Source: Chrysochromulina tobinii (Eukaryota; Haptophyta; Prymnesiales; Chrysochromulinaceae). From it: a stretch of 10,484 bases of DNA. The DNA lies in assembly GCA_001275005.1 (NCBI GenBank), contig JWZX01001546.1:1-10484 (forward strand). The letters are read 5' to 3'. The notes under the pieces were generated by a model. It did not search any database and was not told the origin of the DNA. It was given only the letters and a program-made list of their open reading frames with translations. Every line of letters starts with the position of its first letter. Position 1 is the stretch's first letter. A program made the position numbers and the translations under genes. This document shows positions 1 through 6,240 of the stretch, piece by piece.

Positions 1-268
1 TTAGCAGGGACCGGGATGTCGCGCTCACCAGGCTGCCGTTTGTGTAGTTTGATGAACCGCCAATCAACCAACGCGACCAAGTTTACTTGAAGGATTCAAG
101 GACGAGGGGGAAATCAAGAGAGCACTGGGTGTTCCAGCTCGTGTGATCCAGAAAGTCGTCTCACCTCTGAAGGCTCGGATGGCTAAACGGCTCAAACACG
201 TTTGATTGCGACCACATAAGAGAGAATTCCGCACTCTGAGAGATGAACGAAACGAAACTAAAAAATGG
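1..268 (+). other. 5' flank of the EF-hand gene, with possible retroelement debris
   Basis: No gene is confidently seen here. In the frame starting at base 3, the translation contains SRDRDVALTRLPFV, a TAG at 45-47, then INQRDQVYLK and a basic SRTRGKSREHWVF stretch ending in TGA at about 150. The order RDV...R, then (G/R)DxVYLK, then KxRExxxV loosely recalls the integrase tail of BEL/Pao-type retrotransposons, but this is pattern memory only. A second frame is open from 56 to the TGA at 203-205 and ends in a basic helix (SPLKARMAKRLKHV). The rest would be promoter and 5' UTR of the next gene. Confidence 0.25.
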
Positions 269-1862
269 ATGTCGCACTCTTTGAGGCTGACAGGCATGCC
301 TTCTGCCAATGAGGAAACCCCGAGCAGGCTGGAATCTCGCAGACGACATCTTCTGGATCAACTCCATCACCTCAATCGATTGCTCGAAAAGCCGGCTAGT
401 CCCGTAGTCGCGAAGCAGCAGGTAGCCGAGCGAAACAAGGCGATTGCCGCCGCAGTGCGCGCTGAGAAGGATCAGCTGGCTGGCCGCGACCTCGCAAAGT
501 CGGCGGCTAGCACGCGCCGCGCCTCGCCCGAGGAGGTGGCCGAGATCTCGCGCATGCTCAACGTCGCTCAGCGCTCTGTCGTGCCGCCTTGGAAGACAGC
601 CTCATGGTTCAATCTGTTTCGGTACGTTGACGGCGACGGCTCGGGGCTCATTTGCTACGAGGAGTTTGAGGAGATGGTGCGTGAGGTGCTCAAGCTCTCG
701 AGGAGTTCAATGCCGGAGGAGCGGCTGCGGGCGCTCTGGCTCGCGCTCGACACGGACAGCTCAGGACAGCTCAGCGCCGGCGAGGTAGTGTGATCAGGAT
801 CCCCGCCCCGTCCTTTCCGTCCTCACGGACGATGCGAGAGTGTCTGAACTCGTCTTGTTCGATTCCCGTCCAAACAGTTTGGTGCATTTATGAGATTGGG
901 TGAGCCACACGCAGGCAGGGCCTTGGGGGCCAAGCAGAAGGTAGCCGAGCGAAACAAGGCGATTGCCGCCGCGGTGCGCGCCGAGAAGAGCCATCTGGCC
1001 GGGCGTGACCTTGCTAAATCTATGGCTGGCAAACGTCGTGCCTCGCCCGAGGAGGTGGCCGAGATCTCGCGCATGCTCAACGTCGCTCAGCGCTCTGTCG
1101 TGCCGCCTTGGAAGACAGCCTCATGGTTCAATCTGTTTCGGTACGTTGACGGCGACGGCTCGGGGCTCATTTGCTACGAGGAGTTTGAGGAGATGGTGCG
1201 TGAGGTGCTCAAGCTCTCGAGGAGTTCAATGCCGGAGGAGCGGCTGCGGGCGCTCTGGCTCGCGCTCGACACGGACAGCTCCGGCCACCTCAGCGCCGGA
1301 GAATTCGGAGCCTTCATGAAACTGGGTGAGTGTGGATTTGACATGTTGATTGCCTCCCTCATCAGGTGGACCACATCCTTGATTGCCTCCCTCATCAGGT
1401 GAGTGTGGATTGGACATGTTACGGCAGCAGCGAGATGAGCTGAGGCGTGAGCTCCGCGCGATCTCGGCGCAACTCGCAGAGCATGGCGAGACCCACTCTG
1501 ACGCCGCGAGATTGCACCGTGAGGACTCTGCGAGCATGGTCAGACCAGCACCGCGAAGGCCCACCCTCGCTTGGGAGATGCCGATCTCGCTTGGGAGCAG
1601 CCGATCTCGCTTGGGAGCAGCCACCCTCGCTTGGGAGCAGCCGATCTCCTCTTGGGAGCAGCCCGCGAGCTCGGCGCCCATCTCGACGCCCCTCTCGAAA
1701 CATCCTGTCTTTGGCGTCACTGATGATGTCAGCCCGCAGCCAGGCTCGTGGGGGAGGCAGCACGAGCTCACAGCCCTCAAGGAGCGCTTCGCACAACTTG
1801 ACAGGCAGATCGCGCGTCTAACCCCTTCTGACAGATCCCTCATCCTGACACCTGAGCCCTGA
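269..1862 (+). CDS. Tandem-unit EF-hand calcium-binding protein, three exons
   Basis: Proposed model is join(269..784, 878..1325, 1399..1862), 475 aa. Four canonical EF-hand loops are visible: DGDGSGLICYEE at residues 121-132 and 263-274, DTDSSGQLSAGE at 161-172, and DTDSSGHLSAGE at 303-314. They form two units of two EF-hands, each preceded by KQ(Q/K)VAERNKAIAAAVRAEK and a PPWKTASWFNLFRYV helix. Putative coiled-coil helices flank them (HLLDQLHHLNRLLE near the N-terminus; RQQRDELRRELRAISAQL and LTALKERFAQLDRQI near the C-terminus). The splice model rests on unit 1 reading GE|FGAFMRLG after removal of 785-877, matching GEFGAFMKLG in unit 2. Removing 1326-1398 keeps frame through LGECGLDMLRQQ. 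No signal peptide or membrane segment is seen. It is probably a Ca2+ sensor with helical partner-binding arms; its target is unknown. The start is uncertain: ATG 269 or ATG 296, both after an in-frame TGA at 203-205. Confidence 0.75.
412..1304 (+). repeat. Direct duplication of the EF-hand unit (519-bp offset)
   Basis: Bases 412-784 recur at 931-1304 with a constant offset of 519. Bases 522-762 and 1041-1281 (241 bp) read as identical on direct comparison, third codon positions included. The stretch just upstream (about 412-521 against 931-1040) shows many silent and replacement differences, and divergence resumes downstream of 762/1281. This mosaic is better explained by recent conversion or unequal exchange of the core than by one recent whole-unit duplication. 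Confidence 0.9.
785..877 (+). other. Intron 1 of the EF-hand gene (only in unit 1)
   Basis: Donor GAG|GTAGTG and acceptor CAAACAG|TTT; 93 nt, phase 0. It contains an in-frame TGA at 791-793 and a pyrimidine-rich 3' half. Excision joins GE to FGAFMRLG, which aligns residue for residue with the uninterrupted GEFGAFMKLG at 1298-1325 of unit 2. It falls directly after the twelfth residue (Glu) of the second EF-hand loop. Confidence 0.8.
1326..1398 (+). other. Intron 2 of the EF-hand gene, introner-like
   Basis: Donor CTGG|GTGAGT and acceptor CTCATCAG|GTGAGT; 73 nt, phase 1. The first 22 intron bases repeat the first 22 bases of the next exon with one mismatch (23 bp counting the preceding G: 1325-1347 against 1398-1420). 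The body holds two copies of a 33-bp unit (1346-1378, 1379-1401) containing GATTGCCTCCCTCATCAG. The same 23-bp string (from TTGATTGCC to CAGGTG) closes the intron ending at 7798 in an unrelated gene. Confidence 0.8.
1561..1661 (+). repeat. 20-bp coding minisatellite, five units
   Basis: Units at 1561-1580, 1581-1600, 1601-1620, 1621-1640 and 1641-1661 (the last is 21 bp) share the core CTTGGGAG, with CCACCCTCG or CCGATCTCG heads. Because 20 is not a multiple of 3, successive units are read in successive frames (TLAWEM, ISLGSS, SRLGAA, TLAWEQ, ISSWEQ). All three frames are stop-free, and three units restore the frame. Confidence 0.9.
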
Positions 1863-2485
1863 GCACGTGAGTCGTGACAGATCACCGACGCGGTAACGAG
1901 ACGCATGTGACAATGTTAGGCCAAACGTCCAGTCCTAAGGTCCAGGCAGTTAGCCGGGGGAGGCCCCACTGGACCACGGCTCCGCGAGGCTCAAGATCAA
2001 GCAGACAGCTGTAGAGAGATTTGTAACGCTGACCAAGCTACCTACGCACATTGGCAGGACCCCCTGTGCCCTGAATCGGCGGTGGGGGAATTTGAAGCGC
2101 CGCGGTGTGTAAGCTGTACCGGTAACTAGAAGTCTCAGACGGCCCGGCAGTGAGCAAACCCTGATCACCTGGACACCTCAACAACCTCGCAGCGTTTAAG
2201 TCACTTAAACGGTCACGGCGCACGGGCATCGCGATGGAACATGGATCGTCACCCCGCCGCTCCGACGAGAGTTTGATCAGGCATCAGCGTGTAGATGTAG
2301 AAGACGCATGGTGTAGAACGATGAACGTAGCTTCGTCGCGTCGGACCGTTAAGTCCAACGATAAGTCAAGACCCAAACGAGAAACCAATAACGCATTGCG
2401 AGTGCGAGATCCGATAAACGTAACCGAACGTAAAGTCTCGCTTAGCGCTCGCTAAGCGCTCGCGTCAACGGCGACTCGAGACCGG
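1863..2485. other. Non-coding spacer with several perfect inverted repeats
   Basis: No convincing gene is seen. Structure visible by eye: GGTCCAG (1939-1945) pairs with CTGGACC (1969-1975), enclosing GGGG/CCCC; GTTTAAGT-C-ACTTAAAC is a 17-bp palindrome at 2194-2210; CGCTTAGCG-CT-CGCTAAGCG is a 20-bp inverted repeat at 2439-2458. A 73-codon ATG frame at 2234-2455 has no recognisable motif. Confidence 0.6.
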
Positions 2486-3150
2486 CCACTCGTAACACAA
2501 ACACTGGCGTCGTGACCGCCTTACGGGACGCCCGAGAGATCCCAGAGTATGACGCGCCTAGAGGTCTCTCTACGCATGCAGTAGTGGCGCGAGCCGCACG
2601 GAACCGGCAGCGGATACGACAGACGGATACGACAAACGGATACTGAGTACTGTAGACGGCTCGACTGACTGACTCTTGATGAATGACAACTCAGCGGCCT
2701 CGCACGACCTGGTGATGGCGCGGCCTCACATGGGTCGCGTGACTGGAGGTGGTGGCGCGGGCCCGGCGCTTGCCAGCACCGAAAAGCGCGGGATGTCGCG
2801 AGAGCTCATGTCTTCGGGCATGCCGAGCTCTCGCTTGAAGGACTTGGAGAAGGAGTCATTGGTTGAGGAGTTGAGACACGGAGGCGCCGGCTCCGGCTCC
2901 GGCTCCGAATCTTCCTCGACTTGCATGCCAGGCGCGTTGATTATGTCGGTACGACCTGGCCGCAGGTATGTGTATGGTGTCTCGAACCCGGCGCTTGCCA
3001 GCACCGAAAAGCGCGGGACGTCGCGAGAGCTCATGTCTTCGGGGATACCGAGCTCCCGCTTGAAGGATTTGGAGAAGGAGCCTTCGTTCGGCGAGGTACT
3101 TTCAGCCGTCATGTCGTCCGCGCTGGCATTTTCGATCCCCCGACGCCGGA
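2486..3150. repeat. Segmental duplication, copy A
   Basis: Matches copy B at about 3890-4600, with an offset of 1411 rising to 1414 after small indels. Bases 2548-2681 are identical to 3959-4092 (134 bp). About 335 bp from 2761 onward show nine substitutions that I count against 4175 onward. Homology is lost close to 3150 on one side. On the other it thins upstream of about 2490, although short collinear matches persist further upstream (for example near 2331 and 3843). Confidence 0.85.
2611..2649 (+). repeat. Three 13-bp direct repeats (copy A)
   Basis: CGGATACGACAGA, CGGATACGACAAA and CGGATACTGAGTA lie head to tail at 2611, 2624 and 2637, followed by a GACTGACTGACT run. They lie inside the 134-bp block that is unchanged between the two duplicate copies, downstream of the minus-strand frame's stop. 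Confidence 0.8.
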
Positions 3151-3157
3151 ACGCCAT
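2726..3157 (-). CDS. Hypothetical protein with duplicated SFSKSFKRELG motif, copy A
   Basis: No family recognised. From ATG at 3157 this is 143 aa (frame open to 3244). It contains two copies of SFSKSFKRELG(I/M)PEDMSS followed by RD(V/I)PRFSVLASAG, separated by a linker with EPEPEPAPP. Internal repeat copies differ mostly at silent sites or I/V and M/I, which favours this strand. Relative to copy B the indels outside the frame are +2 and +1, while the one inside is a multiple of three (13 codons), also favouring coding on this strand. Against it: of nine substitutions to copy B, I count about six replacement and three silent, so there is no clear purifying selection, and the opposite strand is also open. 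It could be a decayed or partial gene; the start is not conserved with copy B. Confidence 0.4.
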   Translation of the reverse strand: MAFRRRGIENASADDMTAESTSPNEGSFSKSFKRELGIPEDMSSRDVPRFSVLASAGFETPYTYLRPGRTDIINAPGMQVEEDSEPEPEPAPPCLNSSTNDSFSKSFKRELGMPEDMSSRDIPRFSVLASAGPAPPPPVTRPM

Positions 3158-3886
3158 CCTCGGGACTGAAAGCCGACAGTGTCCCACGCTCTGGATATGG
3201 CTGCGTGACCTGAAATGGACTTTTAATCTAAAAAGATTCCTCAATTCTTCGTGGTCCCCCCCTCACGCGTGCGTTGCCTTGGCGTCTCACAGGACGGCTC
3301 CGCTCCCCTGTCCCCTCGGTCAACACAAGTACCGAGTACATTCACATTCACTTGTTTAGGTACTTGTGCTGCTTGTATTTGCAATGTCCACCGGTCCCGA
3401 GGAGACGGACACACCGTGGAGGGCGCAGACATGGGGGCGAGTTAAGGTAGGAAAGATTGGGAGAGGCGACGCCAGCGCGCCACGGACGACGGACCGGGGA
3501 CCGCATGGGACCGCGGCTCCGCGACACTATGTAGAAACACCATAGGGTAATTACCTGAGTGTTGAAACCCTCCCCCAAGGTCAAAATCTCGCGCCACGCG
3601 ACGGAGCTCAGGCTCAAGATGATACTGTCAGCATACAGCTGCTGTCGAACAAGTCTCAGAAAAATTGCAATTGAGTGTGAGCAAACCGCCCTATAATCAC
3701 GAATCACCCAATCGCGCACCAATTCGCACGCGAGTTGCGCGATTGTGGATTGACCAATTGGCGCGCAAGGCCGCAACGCGGGCGATGCGATGTGGATCCA
3801 TTGGATGGATCACCGTCTGCGTCTTTCAGGAGTTGTCAGTGTAATTTCGTCGCGTGACCGTCAAGTCAATACACAACGCACCATGA
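3158..3886. other. Spacer between the duplicate copies, with inverted repeats
   Basis: No supportable gene. CACAAGTACC (3324-3333) is the exact inverse of GGTACTTGTG (3359-3368), a 10-bp stem with a 25-nt loop. CAATCGCGCA (3709-3718) is the exact inverse of TGCGCGATTG (3736-3745), a 10-bp stem with a 17-nt loop, followed by CCAATTGG. AATCT-AAAA-AGATT lies at about 3226-3239. Weak collinear matches to 1940-2330 exist (for example GTGAGCAAACC near 2152 and 3677). Confidence 0.6.
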
Positions 3887-4021
3887 CAACGCACTAACAC
3901 TGGCGTCCACTGACCGCCTTCGACGGGACGCCCGAGAGATCCCAGAGAGCAGAGTAACTATGACGCGCCTAGAGGTCTCTCTACGCATGCAGTAGTGGCG
4001 CGAGCCGCACGGAACCGGCAG

Positions 4022-4060
4022 CGGATACGACAGACGGATACGACAAACGGATACTGAGTA
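4022..4060 (+). repeat. Three 13-bp direct repeats (copy B)
   Basis: Same CGGATACGACA-type 13-bp triplication as at 2611-2649, with no base changes between the copies. Confidence 0.8.
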
Positions 4061-4139
4061 CTGTAGACGGCTCGACTGACTGACTCTTGATGTGAATGAC
4101 AACTCAGCGGCCTCACACGGACCTGGTGATGGCGCGGCC

Positions 4140-4589
4140 TCAAACGGGTCGCGTGACTGGAGGTGGTGGCGCGGGCCCGGCGCTTGCCAGCACCGAAAAG
4201 CGCGGGATGTCGCGAGAGCTCATGTCTTCGGGCATGCCGAGCTCCCGCTTGAAGGACTTGGAGAAGGAGTCATTGGTTAAGGAGTTGAGACACGGAGGCG
4301 CCGGCTCCGGCTCCGGCTCCGGATCTTCCTCGACTTGCATGCCAGGCACGTTGATGATGTCGGCACGACCTGGCCGCAGGTATGTGTGTGGCGTCTCGAA
4401 CCCGGCGCTTGCCAGCACCGAAAAGCGCGGGACGTCGCGAGAGCTCATGTCTTCGGGGATACCGAGCTCCCGCTTGAAGGAATTGGAGAAGGAGCCCCCT
4501 GATTTGGAGAATGGCGGCCGCGAGGTACTTGCAACCATCAGGTCGGCTGACGCCTCTCCGCGCACGTCGTCCGCGCTGGCATTTAGCAT
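4140..4589 (-). CDS. Hypothetical protein with duplicated SFSKSFKRELG motif, copy B
   Basis: Paralogue of the minus-strand frame at 2726-3157, 149 aa from ATG 4589, with the stop TGA at the same aligned position. It keeps both motif copies (SFSNSFKRELGIPEDM and SFSKSFKRELGMPEDM), each followed by RFSVLASAG, and the EPEPEPAPP linker. Its N-terminal part is longer than in copy A (VRGEASADLMVAST, then an extra FSKSGG half-repeat). The frame stays open upstream to 4898, into the 3' end of the neighbouring oxidoreductase gene, so the upstream part is unlikely to be coding as one block. No signal peptide, membrane span or known domain seen. Coding status is unproven. Confidence 0.4.
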   Translation of the reverse strand: MLNASADDVRGEASADLMVASTSRPPFSKSGGSFSNSFKRELGIPEDMSSRDVPRFSVLASAGFETPHTYLRPGRADIINVPGMQVEEDPEPEPEPAPPCLNSLTNDSFSKSFKRELGMPEDMSSRDIPRFSVLASAGPAPPPPVTRPV

Positions 4590-4603
4590 CCCCGAACGAC
4601 GCT

Positions 4604-4839
4604 GAACGCACGCACGGACGCCGGCAGCACGTGGTTGTGGCAGAGCGGGAACCTCGAGAAACTTCAAGTTTTTTGCAAGTTTGCGCCATGCGGAATGTTT
4701 GCGGAATGTTTGCGGGTTGCAGCTCAGGGTTTTGTTGGAATGTTTCGGAAAGCGTTTTTTCCGCTCGCACCTACATGAGTTAGGCTTATCACACCCCAGG
4801 GAGTACTCCAGGTGTCCCTGCAGCTTGGAGCTGAGTGAC
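4604..4839. other. Intergenic stretch downstream of the oxidoreductase gene
   Basis: No gene seen. GCGGAATGTTT is repeated head to tail at 4690-4700 and 4701-4711. On the minus strand this would hold the 3' UTR of the gene ending at 4840 and any promoter of the hypothetical gene below it. Confidence 0.5.
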
Positions 4840-6240
4840 TCAATACTCGACCTGTCGGATCGCCCGGGGCGTCTCTGCGGCCACGTCGTCGTACACAATC
4901 TCGATCGGCCGGCCGCCGCTATCGAGTGAGCGGCGCCCCGCTTCGAGGATGGCAGTCGCGCCTACTGTGGTCGCAAGGGTAGGCAGGGATTCGTCAAAAT
5001 CGCAGGGTTGCATCCTACCCTCGTTGCACGCGGCGGCCGCTTCGATGAAGGCCTCGAAGGACAGGTAGCCGTAGCAGCGCTGCCCGGCAAAGGCGTGCGT
5101 GGCAGCGTCCTTGGCGGGCTTCCAGAAGAGCGGGTTGACCGAGGCGAACCCACCCTCGTCAGTGGCCATCGTGTAGCCGCGGTGCGCTTGGTCGACGTTG
5201 ATCTCGCCCCGCGTGCCCATGTAAAACCAGCGCTGCTGCGAGTGCACGTCCGACTTGGGCGCGACCCACGACGACGTGTAGATCGCGTGCCCGGCGCTGC
5301 CCGTGAAACCGTCGGGCGCGGAACTGGCGCCGTCCTGAGCACCGTCGTCCGTCTTGGCGCGTTTGGCACGCCCGCCGTCGGACGCTCCGGCTGCGTCCGC
5401 AGACGGCGCGCCGGATGCCTCTCTGCGATTGCGCCAGCGCACGGCCAGCGTGATGGTATCCTCGCATGGAACGCCGAGCCGCGCTGTGGCCACGCCTTCC
5501 GAGGCCAGCGCCGTCACCGTCTCGGCGCGTGCCATCCCTCGCATGCACCACTCATGGAAATCGACGTGGTGCGAGTTGAGGTAGTACGATATGTCCGACG
5601 AGCGGCCCGCCCACGCACGGAAGGTATCGAGCTGGTGCTTGGGCTGGCTCATGTGCGCCGTGAAGAACGAGAAGCCGCCTAGCGAGGATGCTATACGATC
5701 GCGGGCGTCCGCATAGATCGGATCGAAGCGTTTGTGCACCTCGACCACCGCAAGACGGTTGACCTTGCGCGCCTCGGCGACGAGCGCAAGGTGCTCCGCG
5801 AGCGTCTTGACGGGTGGCTTGGTGATCATCACGTGCATGCCGCGCGCCAGGCACGCGGATGCGATCCTGCCGTGCGTGTCGTCCGGCGTGAAGATGATTG
5901 CACAGTCGCCCGGTCCAAAGGCCTCGGCTGCCTCGAGGTATGCCTTGTGATTGACGACGCCGTCGGCGGGCCACGTTTGAATGCGCGATGGGTCGATGCC
6001 AGCATAGCCCGAGAGCACCGACTTCATGTGCGCACGGATGGCAGGCATTTTGAGCCCGTCTGTGCCACACATGCCCAGTGTGCCCACCTTGCCACGGAGC
6101 TGCAAGTCGAGCATCACGAGCGCCACCACACCCGTCTTTTTGTCCGACTTGGACGCGCCCTCGACCGTGTACCCGGTGGTGTACTCGCCAGTGCCGATCA
6201 TGAGCACCGCGGGCGGCCTGGCGAAGGTCGAGTCAGCCAT
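4840..6240 (-). CDS. Gfo/Idh/MocA-family NAD(P)-dependent oxidoreductase
   Basis: 466 aa from ATG 6240 and apparently intronless. It has an N-terminal Rossmann fold with the dinucleotide loop VLMIGTGEYTTGY (12-24), FTPDDTH (117-123), and TKPPVKTL (140-147), which sits where family members carry the EKP lysine motif. VEVHKRFDPIYADARDRI (166-183) and NSHHVDFHEW (222-231) follow; the latter holds the His/Asp pair expected of the substrate pocket. The C-terminal domain contains YTSSWVAPKSDVHSQQRWF, GEINVDQAHRGY and ILEAGRRSLD. Members oxidise or reduce sugars, inositols or related polyols; the substrate cannot be told from sequence. Length suits a eukaryotic member once a low-complexity insert at about 272-312 (rich in A, S, G, D, with RAKRAK) is discounted. 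An in-frame ATG at 6342 would add 34 residues, but the Rossmann strand begins right after MADSTFARPP, so 6240 is preferred. The gene is divergent from the SDR gene. Confidence 0.9.
   Translation of the reverse strand: MADSTFARPPAVLMIGTGEYTTGYTVEGASKSDKKTGVVALVMLDLQLRGKVGTLGMCGTDGLKMPAIRAHMKSVLSGYAGIDPSRIQTWPADGVVNHKAYLEAAEAFGPGDCAIIFTPDDTHGRIASACLARGMHVMITKPPVKTLAEHLALVAEARKVNRLAVVEVHKRFDPIYADARDRIASSLGGFSFFTAHMSQPKHQLDTFRAWAGRSSDISYYLNSHHVDFHEWCMRGMARAETVTALASEGVATARLGVPCEDTITLAVRWRNRREASGAPSADAAGASDGGRAKRAKTDDGAQDGASSAPDGFTGSAGHAIYTSSWVAPKSDVHSQQRWFYMGTRGEINVDQAHRGYTMATDEGGFASVNPLFWKPAKDAATHAFAGQRCYGYLSFEAFIEAAAACNEGRMQPCDFDESLPTLATTVGATAILEAGRRSLDSGGRPIEIVYDDVAAETPRAIRQVEY

Larger units (their letters stand above)
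3888..4603. repeat. Segmental duplication, copy B
   Basis: Second copy of 2486-3150. Compared with copy A it carries an 11-bp insertion near 3947-3958, +2 and +1 indels near 4092-4122, and extra in-frame sequence near 4499-4560. Homology ends close to 4603, where unrelated sequence begins in both copies. Confidence 0.85.

Noticed and set aside
1226-1906. Minus-strand open frame of 226 codons
   Set aside because: It runs antisense to EF-hand exons, crosses both the intron and the 20-bp minisatellite, and shows no domain.
2234-2455. 73-codon ATG frame
   Set aside because: No motif, it ends inside a palindrome and has no counterpart in the duplicated region.
2676-3359. Plus-strand open frame over duplicate copy A
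   Set aside because: Its 5' part is frameshifted in copy B by the +2 and +1 indels, and substitutions give slightly more replacements than on the minus strand; the minus frame is preferred, weakly.
5008-5682. Plus-strand open frame of 224 codons
   Set aside because: Antisense shadow of the well-supported Gfo/Idh/MocA gene; no family motifs.
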